This document shows, one piece after another, positions 21,897 to 34,906 of a stretch of 64,000 nucleotides of DNA. Position 1 is the stretch's first letter. The number at the start of each line of letters is the position of its first letter. Location of the stretch: NCBI GenBank assembly GCA_037042915.1, contig CM073201.1, positions 2,418,001 to 2,482,000 on the forward strand, in the 5' to 3' direction. The DNA is from Auricularia sp. M13 (Eukaryota; Basidiomycota; Agaricomycetes; Auriculariales; Auriculariaceae). A model generated the notes under the pieces. It worked only from the letters and a program-made list of their open reading frames with translations. It did not search any database and was not told the origin of the DNA. Position numbers and translations under genes: made by a program.

Positions 21897-24011
21897 GATG
21901 TACGGTGGATGGAATCGTCGAGTGCGAATCTGGAAGGGTAAAGCAGGGCGCAGAGCGTGCTACGGCGGAGCCCGACTCCGGACTCGGCGCTCTTCTCTTG
22001 CCCTCGGCGCTGCATATCCTAGATGAGGCTGGGCACCATGATTGATTGCAGTTTCATGCCCTGCTCAAAGCTATCTGCGTATTCCACAGCGCACGTCGTT
22101 GCTACACCTCGAGCGCTATGAAATGGGCAGCTGAGCTTATGTTTGGGTCATTTTTGGACCCTGTGCCTCCAAGACCCGGGCTTGGTGCTTCATCCCCAAG
22201 CGCTGGTCTTGGTTCGGCTTTCGGCATGACAGACTCGAACCAGATTGTTTTGCGAGGCTGAACGGACCTGTTCGTTCCCACACAATGCATGACCCGCACA
22301 CTGTCGAAGTTCTTCTACTAGTCCCGCAACCACAGATCTCTTGGGATAATCGTTTTATGCCTACGACTTATTTAAGGACGCTATAATGCTCTGACGCCAT
22401 ATCGACCTCATTTCTGACGATCTTGTGACTGGCCCAATTCACCCTGACGATACTACTGTACGTTGCTTTTTGTTGGCAGCCTTACGCGCATGGACCTGCT
22501 GCACCAGTAGCCGTCGACTTCACTGGCAATATTCGTGTTCCAAGGGTCCATCAGATTGCATTTGACACAAGTCTGACATGCTCTCGAAAAGTATTCCAAT
22601 CGCTGGCCGACCGACCAAGCTTGGATCATGGGTCGTATGCCTCGCGTTTCGCTCATGTCCCAAACGTTGGATTCCAACGCCCTGAACGAAGCTTTAAATT
22701 GCATAATTCTCGTCTAGCTCGCTCTGTGAAGCGCCCTTCCCCAGCTGTTTCCGGAGCACCGACGGCGCCATTTGTTGCAGTGACACTGGAGCGATCGGCA
22801 CGCCGTCTTCACCGCAGTTCCGACCGGCCATTCACCACCAACAGGCTCTTCCAGACCTATCTGTCACGCGTTTTCATTTCCGTGGTACATGGGTTCGACT
22901 TGACAGGCCGTGGACGTCTTCATCGTAGATACTGAGGCAGAAAATCTGGATCACGCTCGCGGCCCACAGCTAATGCTATCATGTCAAGGACTCTATGCGC
23001 CCACCTTCCACTGCGAACGTCGCTCACAGTAATGATATTGACTTGCCGAGTCATCGGCTTCCCTCAGATCATTACCAGATTTGGAGCGGTCGCGTCCTGG
23101 CCTACATCTCTCGCTCTGCACTTGCTGGGCCCATAGCTGACTTGCACAAGATCATAACTTAGTGGTGGCAAGTCTGCTGCCACTGCGAAGGATTTGCGCG
23201 ATGTTCTGGGTGACTGCGAGAGGTTTCCCGAGTGCTGCTTTGTCGTGCAATCCCTTATGTCCGGTCAACTTCCTCTGTGCGAAGGCGCGGAGGGACCCCA
23301 TTTCGCTGCGGGCGACGCTACATCAACATCTCTGTCAGTGTCAGTCCTGTGTTACAGTTACCCTGTTATCCGGTCAACCAATGCCAATCATCATCACGAA
23401 CACGCCCCGAACATGACTGGAAGCCAGCTCGATCCCGCGATCAGAGAATAAAACTATGCAGCGATCTGCAAGGAAATGATGTTGAGGACCGGAAGAGCTT
23501 CCGTGGGAACTGGGCCCGGATGTTTTCGTTGTGGAAATCAAACGAAGACGAAGTTCCGCGACTTGCTCGTTGCGGTGGCCCCCACTCTCAACGCCGTCTT
23601 CATCTGTGACAAATGACGATGAACGGCCAAGCTTACATTGTGGATTGTGGGGTGCATGATTACTTCCTCATTGCGGCGTAACGGTAACGGCGGACTCCTC
23701 TCCTCGGTCGGGCTGGCCGGCCTTCCGAAGTCATGCTCGTGTTAGGTTATGATTCTGCGCAGGAAATGAAGTCACGAGCGACGAGAATTGGCATGCATTG
23801 AGTGACCTAACTATGCTACTAGAAAATCCTGATGTAATTAACAAACCTTCCACATTTCACAATGCAAAATAAGTAGACGAGATGTATGCGAGGGTGTCCG
23901 ATCCATGAATGTGCTGAGAAAACGGGCATATGTGACGCTTGAACGCATGAAAACGTGGCTAGAAAGCAAAATGACAGCATGAAGCGGCGACAGCAGTACA
24001 GGGGACGGCGA
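21897..24011. other. 2.1 kb gene-poor stretch
   Basis: Contains short frames such as 23194-23451 (+), 84 codons, and 22621-22935 (+). Neither shows motifs or clear splicing partners. Around 22148-22168 lies GGGTCATTTTTGGACCC, a small hairpin. No gene is claimed. Confidence 0.5.
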
Positions 24012-26856
24012 TTATAGGATGAGTAACTTGACGTTCCAGTCCTCGGCGACCTGGCGCCAGGTAGCACGATGATGACGCGCGTCGTATCGACGCCAGACCT
24101 GAGCGTTGTAAGCCTCGCGTACTTATTATGAAGACAAGATACTTCGCACCTCTTCGATTATCCTCTGCGCGGTACCGACTTGGAAGCAGTCTGAAGAAAA
24201 CATCAGCGAAACCAGAGCTAGACTTTGTCCAGAGCACTGACAGTATGCCCTAATAATCCGTCAGCTACAGTCGTGGGCATAACAATGGTGCTTACCGAAA
24301 CGCATAGAGGAGGTCGAGGACTTTGTCCCGCACCTCCCCCAGGGCATTGCACCCAGCGACGAGGAGCGGCCACAACATCCTCATCCGCGGCGAAGCACAT
24401 GTCAGGCGCTAATGCTTCCGTTGACGTGATCACGCACCCAAGACACACGCGGTCCCCGACGCAGTCCTCAGCGAGTGCTATCACAGCGTGCATCCATTGC
24501 TGGATGCGGTAATCGTCGGGAGGAACACTGTAGATGTCTCTCATTATGAGAATCTACGTTGGTTCGTTAGGCAGATGGCGTATAGATGATGATTTTCCTA
24601 CCTGCAATGCGAGTCCATAGGCACGATTCCCTTTGGCAATGCGTATCTGGGTAGGTGGCAAAGGAATGGCAAACGAGTAGACTTCGTAGTTGATGGCCGA
24701 AGCATCTTCCCAGAGCTTACGGACAGAGGGAGACTCCGCGGGAGAGGGAGGGTCTTCCCTGAGAGCGCCAGGCATCAACGACGCGCGAAGGACGAGCGTA
24801 AAGACCTAAAAGAGGCTGTCAGATACCATGAGGAAATGAATTGGGCGTGGCGACCTTGGCAGTCAATGGGACAAGCTCCCGAGATATACCGAACATATGC
24901 TCGACGGACATTAAATGGAAGGATTTATACTCGTCCAAATACCTAGAGTATAGTTCCATCGTCAGTTAAAATGAAGAACTCGTGGTGTGTGACATGGCGT
25001 ACCACCAGTCACAGTTCCCGGGAGATAACAAAGTTGGCTCCTCGCCAGTGCTTAGACAGCCTACGATCGATGCCATGTCAGCGCAGGGAGCGTGACGAGG
25101 CTGCCGACTGACCGAATGTTTCGTAAACGGCAAGCATCTCCAAGAACACCCGTGGCGCAGAGAGCACCACTCCTCCACCCCACTGCGCAGGTATTTGGAG
25201 CGGGATGCTGCTAGCGATTGCATGGGCACCGCCCCTCGTAGCCACGAGTTGCTTGCCAATGGCGAGGTGCTCGTCCCAGTCCTTCTCGCCGCCGGCCATG
25301 ATCTGCGTTGAAGACTGAGTGATAATCTAACACCAAGTATTGTTCCCCTTACATCGGCAGCAGTGAGCATCGCCGCCGCGGCCAGGCTCGAGTCATTCAA
25401 CATCTCGTGGGACGAAGCCGTCGCGGAGCCAAGTTGCTGATCAGCCGAGTGCCGCCAGGAACTCGCATCTGCTAGGGCTTCCTGGAACACGCTGCTTGAG
25501 ACGTGCTGAAGGTCATAGAGCGACGCGTGATGGATAGACGCAGTCGCGAGGATTGCGAACTTGTGGGCTTCACGCGAGGACGACGCGACTTGATTATTGA
25601 TCAACGGCATGTGGAGGGCATGGATTGGGTTCGTGCCGTCGAGCGCAGGGAATGCCATGAAGAGCGTCGTGCACGTGTTCATGAAATGCTGCATCTAAGC
25701 GCGAGGTGTCTTCAACATCACAAGTAGTAATTACATGACGCGGGACGCAGCTCTCACCAGATGACGCTCGTGCGAATTAACGTACACGGGATCGGGAACC
25801 GAGTGCATTATGGGAGTCGGGCCAGACCAAGACGTAGCTTCGGGAGACTGCGATTCAGGCGGGCTGTGAGACTGGGGGGTACCGTACGATCGGTGGCTGT
25901 CGATGGGAGAGTTGGTCAGGGACGAGACGGGGCGGACGTTATGCATCGGTGGAGGCACGAAGCTGGACTCGAGCGTGGGAAGGAGACTATGCTGGCTAGA
26001 CGGTGCTGGCTGGGCCGAGTACGTGACGTCTGCGCTCAGAGGATAGGATACGCGGGTGCTGGTCGCGGACGTCGGGCTAGGAGAGTAATACACATGCGCT
26101 GGTACAGCATCCGAGTGGATGGGGCGCGGGAGAGGATTGGGCAGACTGCAAGATCCACGACGTCAGAGAAGAATAGAACCGCATTCATGTGGCACGTACG
26201 AAGAGCGATGAGAGTCTCGCGAAGCATATTGGGGACTCACGCATCTGTCAGATCCCGCGATGCACTGATTGAGGACGAAACGCACCTATTATACCGAGCA
26301 TCAGGGATCTGCAGATTGAGATTATGAAAATTATTTTGTGGCGAGTGTTCGCGCGTCGTCGGGGGAGTAGAGGAGGGCGAGAGGGACGAGGCTGCGGTGA
26401 CGGGCCGACTGTCGGGGGATTCTTTGGCCGCGGCGCGCTTGCGCTGGGCGGCAATAACGGCTTCAGGCCAGTTGCACTGTACGGCAAGGGAGGTGAGATG
26501 TGGCGCTGAGGAGAGGCGGACGGTGCGCACCTCGCGCTGCCCGTGAGCACACCGCGAACAGACCGGCTTTATTTCGTCGCACTGCAGCCAAAGGGTGAGA
26601 ACGGGCCAGACGTTGTAAGGAATAACGCGCACTTTGATTTTCTTTGCGCGACAGGTGAGGCAGCCGGTCTTGCTGCGAGCTGGCGACGGCGGTCAGTTGG
26701 GGGCTAGGCACGCTGAGGCACGCGACACGGACTGTATTTGGGACGCTTGCGCAAGACGCTCTCCAGGTCGCGGGCGTGGTCGATGCCGTCGAGTGGGCCG
26801 TGGACGGGAATAGAGTCAAAGGCGTCTGTAGTGTAGCGGTGTGTGTGGTGGGACAT
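24012..26856 (-). CDS. Zn2Cys6 fungal transcription factor
   Basis: Nuclear DNA-binding regulator. Exon 1 (26856-26733) starts MSHHTHRYTTDAFDS. The zinc cluster is spread over the next three exons (26679-26633, 26581-26531, from 26476): SKTGCLTCRAKKIK, CDEIKPVCSRCAHGQRE and CNWPEAV give CX2CX6CX6CX2CX6C. A Ser/Pro-rich disordered region follows (TAASSLSPSSTPPTTRE and the exon covering 25731-26145). The middle-homology region starts at about 25690 with MQHFMNTCTTLFMAFPALDG and continues KFAILATASIHHASLYDL, FHLMSVEHMFGISRELVPL and MLWPLLVAGCNALGEVRDK. The last exon encodes RRYDARHHRATWRQVAEDWN and stops at 24014-24012. The junction just before CFQVGTAQRIIEE is not fully resolved. The layout resembles basidiomycete factors with the fungal-specific domain 2. 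The target genes cannot be inferred. Confidence 0.85.
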
Positions 26857-28726
26857 GGCGTGCAAGTGCACGGGGGGAGCGCTGGCACTGTGAGGGCGGG
26901 CGTCAGGCAGTCGCGCAGTATAAAAGGCGGCTCCTCACAATCCTGGAGCGGACATGGAACGGAACGTGGCGTGCGCACTTCGCGCTGTGAGTTCTTAAGA
27001 AGTGCAAGTGTTGACATTATTTTTTTTCAGCGGGCGGACCTGACTTCCCACGCGTCAGATCACGGCGCAAACGCGACGCCCGCCTTCCCCGCCCCCACAT
27101 TCCACAATGCCCGTTTAAACCGTCGCGCGCTGTTTAGCATAAGCGTCTGCACGGCGCGTAGCGAGCGACTCCTCGGAGCCGCGCCGCCTGGGGGCAAGTT
27201 ATGCAGCCTCGCGCCGAGGTTTCGGCGCCGCCGCCGGATGAAAAGACTCCATCACGACCTGGCGGCATCAGTTTACGTGTGGAATAAGTTCCTTAGCTCG
27301 ATCCAATTCAATCCGACGGGAAAAAAATGCCGCGAACGTCCCATCGTCGGCCTCGGACACGTCCCGACCGTCCCTCATTCCCTGCGGCCGAGCGTGCATT
27401 CCTTTCAAATCAGTATCTCAAAGAGCGGAGGTTTCGCGTAGGCTGTCACGCCTCTGTGTACAGTCACAGCCACCAGAACTCTAGAAGACCGCCATGAAAA
27501 TCCCTGACGGATCGAAGGCCGAAGCTCACCTGCTATACAGATTCGTTCACTTTCCCCAGCAGGGTAAGGTCGAACCTGACAGTAGTAAGCAAGTCAACTG
27601 CCCACTGACTGTGATGAGGGTCCGTTACTATTAAATCCGGGAGATACCTATCTAATCCAGCGTAAATCACCGCAAAGGTCAAATTCCACAAATGTTTGAG
27701 CCCCGGCCTTCTAAGGACTGCTTCGGCTTCAGTGAATTGATTCGGCACGTGAGGTCAAGCGGTCTCTGGCAAGTGACAGTTTCTATCGGTGGCGCTTAGC
27801 GGCCGTGGCGCGGAGCGTTCTGTCGTGCTTTCTGTCGACTGAGGAAAATGTCCCGGCCCTGACCCCCTGGCCGACCTGCTAGACATTTCATAGAAAGGGC
27901 AGAGGTGCACATTACGTCGCAGCGCAGACTGCGCGAAGGGGTCCTCAGCGATCGCCCACTCCACGTGCTGCGATTTGATGAGAGGGAAAGATCACAGACT
28001 CCTGAGTCGGGCTGATGCTCAAGAACACACCCTGACATCGCATATATCCTGCAGGATTTCCTTACAATCTTGCCCAACTCTTGGTCAGTGTGTTATACAG
28101 CATGCTGAACGGTCATCTGCCTCGTCCGCCGTAGCTCCCCGGGTGGCACGAGGCGCTTCACATATCACTCGCCCACAAAGCACACATGATGGTGGGTGGA
28201 TTCCGGAGCGATACCGTCGTCGCGCCTCGAGGAAAACATGACCTCTCGAAAGATACTTACTGGGAGAGGTGACATCACCCCAAGAACCAGAGGATCATAA
28301 ACACGAGATTGCAGTTCGTCCAGCGCTCGATGGTCGTGCACTGTCACGGTGACGGTGGTGCCAGCGGGTCGGCGGCCAATGCCTCATGCCCATGCCTTGG
28401 CATCTGGCATGGAAGTAGACAGGAAACCCTCGGACTAAATGAGTCAAAAAGTTGTCCGCATAAGGCCAGGATTTGCAAAGCTAGCTCTAAGCTCCAGCAC
28501 AACGGTGAATCAACGCCGCAACCAGAAGAGTACCGTGATCAGTGACAATATCAATTAGGGCCCATCCAACGCGGCGACAATGCGCAGGCAACGCGCTGGG
28601 CGTCCTGAATCAAGGCACATCTGAGGCGGCATCGCTGTGCGAGCTCGTGAGAGGTCTGGAGCAGGCAACAAAATGTGATGATAACGCGGTGCAGGGCTAT
28701 TTGTCGTTCGTGGGGGCGCACTGCAG
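26857..28726. other. 1.9 kb stretch without a supported gene
   Basis: 26857-27450 is GC-rich and probably includes the promoter of the transcription factor. A 71-codon minus-strand frame at 27533-27748 (has LKHLWNLTFAVIYAGLDRYLP) looks mildly protein-like, but I could not splice it to neighbours. Several other short frames on both strands show no motif. Confidence 0.45.
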
Positions 28727-29228
28727 CTAGCTGACGCATAATGCAATCGATTGTGCGAGCCGCCGAGGACACGAGGCGATACGAACTGCGCAACAGGAGG
28801 CGCACATGCAGGCGGATTTGCACGTTAGAAGGTGTAAATGTTGATTTAGACTGCGTGATAAGAATTCGACGCCCGTGCGAATATAGACGGTAACACTGGC
28901 CCAGGTTGGATGTTTGGCGTCGGAGACGGCGAATCGTCGTTCGTAGAGTTTCAGTTGGTGCCTGAGCCAGACCCGAGGTACAAGCCCAGAGTTCTGTCTC
29001 CAAAGAGCACCGTCAAGCAAGAACTGGGCCAATGCCACAGGTACTAGTGATTCTAGCGCCAACAGAGCAAAGCCTCACGCAATCTGTAAGCTCCAATGTT
29101 GAACAAGGGTCGCGCGCCGGGGCACAGGTAATACAGGCACCCAGAAATATGGAGGTGCCGTTTGTCAGACTGCTAGCTGCGTTCTCTGCGGACGGCGTTC
29201 CAGTGAGAGGGTTGGAGAGACGCGTCAT
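28727..29228 (-). CDS. Possible small spliced gene, function unknown
   Basis: Low-confidence model. It opens at 29228 with MTRLSNPLTGTPSAENAASS, skips an intron, and reads ESLVPVALAQFLLDGALW, then VWLRHQLKLYERRFAVSD and TWASVTVYIRTGVEFLSR. A second intron would lead to a stop at 28727. The amino-acid composition of the middle exon is protein-like, with amphipathic helices. The start lies only 44 bp from the divergent PFF1 start, which is tight. No family is recognised; it could be antisense noise. Confidence 0.25.
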
Positions 29229-29272
29229 GAAACTCCGCCCGCGATCGCCGCACGCGTCCGGTCACTTCTGCC

Positions 29273-32200
29273 ATGACGTTGCGCGAGCGCATTCTCGCGG
29301 TCCTGGGCTTTCGCGTGCTACCTACAACGGTGGTTGTAGGCGTAACCTACGTTGCTATACTGCTTGCAACGTTCGTATATCAAGAAATCCCGTTATCACC
29401 CACGCCTCAGGCCGTCCGCAAGGCCGGATTGAACCTAAACGATGCTTGGGCGGATTTGCAAGTGGTCAGTCTCAGTTTGCAGCTTGGCAATGTCTTGATG
29501 TTGACCTGCCGTTCCAGATTGCTACCTTCCCGCATCCATTCAACTCGAGACAGAACGAAGTCGTACAGTGAGCCCTGAGCCACTGTCGCCGCCCGCGTCC
29601 TGACGATTGAACGGTGAACTCTTAGGACGCATCTTCTGAGCCGTCTGGAGACCATTGCTGCCTCGCACGCCAACGTCGAAGTCGTATTCGACAACGTCAC
29701 AGCAGCGACCTATGCGCATACGTTCGGGACGGCCACGTTTATCGCTCATTACGAGTCGACCAACATTCTCGTCCGAATTCTGGGTCGGAAACCAGCTTTA
29801 GATGCTGTCTTAGTCTCCGCACAGTACGTCAACCTCGGTCTGTGGCGACACCCCTCTGACATGACGCAAGTTATGATTCGGTTTCGACGGCACCTGGAGC
29901 CACAGATGATGGTACGTCCAGAAGAATGTTCATTCAGGAGAGCGAACCCTTTTGCTCAATTGGAGTCGGACAGGAATGGGCGTGGTGACGCTTGTCGCGC
30001 TCGTCGAGTACTTCGCAAAGCATCCTCCGACGCGAACGATAGTCTTCAATTGCAACAACGGCGAAGAGGTGAGCTGTATAGCTCCCCGCAGACTACCCTA
30101 GCTTACCCTGGGTTTCCCCGCGCAGGACGGCCTTTATGGGAGCAAAATGTACGTCTCATCCTGGCGGCCGCTGCAGGGTCAGAGAGCTGATGGCATGCGA
30201 CAGATTCTTGAAGCATCCCTGGGCGGCATTGCCCAAAGCATTCCTCAATCTTGAAGGTGCCGGATCCGGAGGGTAAGTACGCCGATCTTGTCGCTCATGT
30301 GCAATCGCTCAAACATCTCAATCTGGCATCCCCAGACGACCCTTGCTCTTCCGCACGTCCTCGACCGCCGTGACGAAGGCGTTCCGAGGTGCAGCCCGCC
30401 CCCATGGGTCGTCTCTGACATCGGATTCTTTCTCTATGGGGGTGATCAGGTCAGGCACGGACTTTGTGGTCTATGAGGACGCGGGCATGGAAGGGCTTGA
30501 TCTCGCGTTCTATTCGCGACGCGCACTCTATCACACGAAGGACGACTCTGTGCCATCCCTCAATGGGAAGGCATCGCTCTGGACGATGATGCAGGCTTCT
30601 CTTGTAACAGTCAAATCTCTGGCCATGAACGAAGGCAGTATCACGGGCGGTGGGCCCGCAGTCTACCTAGATTGTAAGTGTCATTTATCTGTATTTCTAA
30701 GATCTGAGTTGACCCTACCCACCTAGTCCTTGGCCGCGCCCTGCTTGTAACATCGCAGCGCACGTTCTTCGTCATAAACCTGGTTCTGCTCATCTTGGGA
30801 CCAATTGCCGTCCTTGCCCTGCTCTTCGTCTATTCTCGTCTTGGGGAGCTCAGAAGACTCACGCGGGGGTGGCTCCGCTACCCCGTCGCGTTACTCATAA
30901 ACGTGGTATCGACATTTGGTCTAGCTATCGTGTTGACGAAGCTCAACCCACATGTGAGCTGCAATCCACACTCGCTCTACCAGACTAATTAGTGCCCAGA
31001 TTGTCTATTCTTCGTCCTACACCGTCGTTTTCTCCGTTTTGAGCGTTGCATATCTATCTCTCTACCTGCCTTTGGCCCTTGCGCAGCACTGGAAACCAGT
31101 ACACCAGCCCAAGTCAACAGTGCTCCTCGGTGTCTACTGGCTCTCATGGATCTTCCTCGTCTTCGACGAGGTTTTGCTTCGTGGCGCCGGCCTGGGCGGC
31201 CTATTCTTTGCGACGTTCCTCAACGCGGCGAGCCTGCTTGCGGTTCTCTTAGATTTAGGGCAGAGCTTCTACGTTCCACGCTCTACGCGCGTCATTCGCA
31301 GCAGAGCAATTGAGCATCAGGAAGGCGAGCCAGAGGCTGTCGAGACGGAGCAGGTCACAGAGATCACGCCGTTGTTGGGCGATGGAACCAATGGTGTGCC
31401 AGCTGAGAAGGAGACGGGGGAGGACAACCAGCCTGTGCTATGGATCGTGGAATTCTTGCTGCTCATTCATGCGTATGGAGTTCTGATCGCGCAGGCTATG
31501 TTGCTCGTCGTAAACGCAATGGGCCAGACGGCAGTAGACGGAAGCGCCGCGTCTTCCAGTGAGTGTGCTCATTAGCTGGAATATCGTTACGACTGAGCTC
31601 ATTGCGATCGCAGTCTACCTCGCGGTCGCTCTGTGCGCCGTAGCGCTCTTGGTCCCCCTCGCGCCTTTCGTGCACAAGATGCACCACAACGTTGCAGTCG
31701 GCATCCTGGTCGTGCTCGTCGTCTCTGTGCCCTACAACCTGCTCGCCTTCCCCTTCTCGCAATCGCTGCCGATGAAGATATTCTTCCAGCAGACAGTAGA
31801 CCTCGCCACTGGCCAGGCGCAGGTGCACCTGCACGGCCTGCCGCCGTTCCTCGCGGAAAGCATAATCCCCGAGCTGCCCTCCGCACACGCCGCCGACGTG
31901 ACCTGCGTGTCAAGCGAGAAGCGCGGCGGCCGCGTGCAAGACTGTTCATTCCCGACCCCACCACCCAGCGTCGCGCCCGGCGCGCCGTCGACCTGGCTCG
32001 AGCTCAACGCGACGCGCCTCTCGACGGGCACCGCGCGCATCGTCCTGCGCGGCCACAACACGCACGCGTGCAGGCTCTACTTCGACTCGCACGCCATCTC
32101 GTCCTTCCGCCTCGCCGACGAGTCGCAGACGCTGACCACCAGCGTCAAGTCCGCGCGGCTGTGGAGCCGCGACTGGGACCCCACGTTCGATGCGACGGTC

Positions 32201-32371
32201 AAGTGGACCGGCGCGGAGAAGCTCGCCGGGCGCGCGGCGTGTTCGTGGGCCGAGCAGGGCCAGGGCCGCATCCCCGCGCTGGACGAGGCCTTGGCGTTCT
32301 CGCCCGGCTGGGTGACAGTCACAAAGGCAGATGACGGCCTTGTTGAGGGGTGGAAATCCTTCGAAATCTAA
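29273..32371 (+). CDS. PFF1: Vacuolar membrane zinc aminopeptidase-like protease (M28, Pff1 type)
   Basis: Multi-pass vacuolar membrane protein with a lumenal M28 metallopeptidase domain. From ATG 29273 the N-terminus has one hydrophobic anchor (PTTVVVGVTYVAILLATF). The peptidase blocks are assembled over several short exons: FPHPFNSRQNEVVQ, TNILVRILGRKP, the metal-site segment SAHYDSVSTAPGATDDGMGV, FNCNNGEEDGLYGS, HPWAALPKAFLNLEGAGS and RTSSTAVTKAFRG. The C-terminal half has about eight membrane helices (for example VVFSVLSVAYLSLYLPLA and LLVPLAPFVHKM) and ends in a strand-rich lumenal domain, stop at 32369-32371. Zinc ligands expected for the family (His and Asp in SAHYDS, the Glu pair in NGEED) are present. 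No frame break was seen over roughly ten exons. It converges on SLU7, with 313 bp between the stops. Confidence 0.93.
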
Positions 32372-32684
32372 TATCTCCACCTCGCGCTGCGCGGGGATCG
32401 ACGTGCCCTTCGCGACAGAGATTGTGTGCCTCGTCTCCGACCCCTTTCCCCAGCATCTGTTCTCGAAGTCATGCGAACGACCCATAATATGCATAACCTC
32501 CTCAGTACTGTAACAGCAATTTGTTTGTCGGACATTTTGTTCTTGCAACGACCCGCTCAGTCATCTGTCGATCCATTGTTTCCCCACAAATTCATGCATT
32601 CGGAGGATTGTCCCGGCTTGTGTGCGCGGACTGGATGAATGTATTACAGTGCAGATAATGGTACAGGAACATGCGGCATGTGTT

Positions 32685-34640
32685 CAGTAATCCTCCTCGT
32701 CGCGATAGTTGGCCATGGGATCCTCGGATGATACCTTGGTCATACGATACGCTTCCATCTCTGTGCACACGCAACATCGTTAGCAATCCACAGCAACAAT
32801 AATAATAGCAGTCTGAACGCATACCCTCTTCTGTGACGTCCTGTCCGCCTTGGAAGCTATTATACTTTCTCCGTTTGTCGCGCGAATCGCCTTCGTCGTC
32901 TTCGGTGCGCTGCCGGCGTTTCCGCTCCTCGCGCAGTGCGGTCTCCAGACGCGCCTTGTCCAGCTCAACCTCACCTTCACCCACCCGCTTCTTCGGCGGC
33001 AAGGGCTTGGCAAATTCAGATGCTTTGGACGTAGTCCCCGGTTGTGTCGATTCTGGCTGCTCTGTGCGTTCTGCGTCGGCGCGGAGGAGGTTGGCGGCGC
33101 TCGAGGCCTGCGCAGCTTCAATACCCGCTTGGCCGGCGCAATATGACAAGTGGATGGACGAGTGGCAACAGGCGAATCCCCACTTCCCTGTGGTCTTGTC
33201 GTACCACGAGCCCCAGACGGCAGTGTGATTATTGATGAGCACTAAGATGTCGAGCGTCAGCTTCACTGAAAGAAGAGACACTGCGCAGATATACATACCG
33301 TCTTCAGGATACTTGGACTTGGCCTTGACGCGCTCCGCGCCGCGTATGACCTGACCCGTACGAGAATACTCGACGTAGTTTTCCGTCTGCCCCGTAAGCA
33401 ATTCCTTGGGCGCCGTGCGGAGGTACTCCTCGCCACCGTACTTGTCCAGTATGCCGATCTTGTTGGTGTTCTTGAACGTGTCCTTCTTCTTGATGAACTG
33501 TTGGTGAAGAATCTCGCCTTGGGTCGGGTTCGCGTTCAGATGGACGTCATTCCCGCGTGCGGCCGACTGCCATGCAAAGAGCTGCAGCTTCTGAACCTCC
33601 ATGGCTTCGCCGGTTTGGCGAAGGAAGTTTTCACCAGCAAAGCGAGCCTGTGAGCAGCACGTGAGCATGAAGTTCAAAAATGCAGCTGAACACATACATC
33701 TTCTACAGGGACACTCTTGTCCGGGGCATCACGCATGGAACGAGTCTTCGGGTCGTAGTACGCGCTGTCCTCGTCCAGGTTCATGAGGTACTTAGCGGTA
33801 TCTTCACGGATACGCAAGTTCCGGACAGTAATGCGCGTTTTGGTGTCCATCTTCTGACCGACAGCATCGGCAGCATCGGCATACTTGTCTTCGTCCTCAT
33901 CCTCCTCGTCGCTGGACCCGAACTCGGCGTCGCCGGTCGTTTTCGCCTTTGCAACCTTGCGAACGGCAGCGAGATCCGTGGTAGTTTGCTTATCGATCTC
34001 CTCCTCGCGTAGCTTCTGGCGGGCAGCCTCGACGGCCGCGTATTGCTCGTATATCTTGTTGTGCTCGCCGGCGTCGTAACCATTCCAGCGGTCGCGTTTC
34101 GCGTCGTAGCCCATATCGATGTCGCGAACAATCTCGTCTGCCGCAATGTCCTTGCCCGTGAGCTTCGCGCCACGCCGCCGCGGGCGCTCCAAGCAGTCTT
34201 TGGTCTTATGGCTCATGGCGCCGCAGTTTTCGCATGCGCCTTTGCGGAATTTCTTCGCCGCAGGCCCAGCGCGTTCGCCGCGGGCATACCACTCGTCAAG
34301 CTTGGACGACGAGCTGTCGTACATTGGCCGACGCTGGTGGTCCAGCGACGGCCCGCCAGTTTCGAGGTACCATGGAGCTTTCGCAATGTATTCTGCGCGA
34401 CGTTAGCTCCGTGTATTCGAGGCCTGCAATAAGAGCTACGACGCACGAGGAATGTGAGGGTTGATGGCCCGTCCTTGTTGGTCGACCTCGGCAGGTGCAG
34501 TGCCAGCTTTACGCGCCGCGTCCAAGTCCTTTTGACGGCGGAACTCTTCGCGCGAGATCTTTCCTACAGCTATAGGCTCGAGTTAAGCGATCTAATATGT
34601 GGGTAGGAAAGGCAACGCCGTGCGCACCATTGGTGGCCAT
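32685..34640 (-). CDS. SLU7: Pre-mRNA splicing factor Slu7
   Basis: Second-step splicing factor that aids 3' splice-site choice. Coding starts at 34640 with a 13-base first exon (MATN plus one base). Exons 34563-34447 and 34392 onward follow. Key blocks: [31 protein letters not shown], the CCHC zinc knuckle [14 protein letters not shown] followed by [83 protein letters not shown] and [19 protein letters not shown]. The C-terminal basic region ([15 protein letters not shown]) ends at TGA 32687-32685 after [11 protein letters not shown]. Full length and in frame. The 313 bp to PFF1 has nothing else. Confidence 0.95.
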
Positions 34641-34906
34641 CGTGGAATGAGACGGGAAGGGCGCGCGCTTTGCCGACCGGACTCGGCTCGGAACCGCCTC
34701 TTCGGTGTTTACGGACTCAGAAACATAAACAAATTTCAAGCAATGGTCATCAGGTGCTGCAAGAACGATGATACGCCTCGTTACTCATTCGAATGTGTAT
34801 ATGCGCAAGACAGGTCTCCTTATGTTTTATGAACAGCAATTCCATCGTATCCAGCATCCCAAGAGATCCACCCAGACCATAGAACGGCCGGCCGATACCT
34901 ATCCAA

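Noticed and set aside
22148-22200. A small hairpin (GGGTCATTTTTGGACCC) as a possible terminal repeat.
   Set aside because: No partner copy or target-site duplication was found nearby.
26776-27441. A 221-codon plus-strand frame over the transcription-factor start.
   Set aside because: Antisense to the first exon of the Zn2Cys6 gene, with no recognisable domain.
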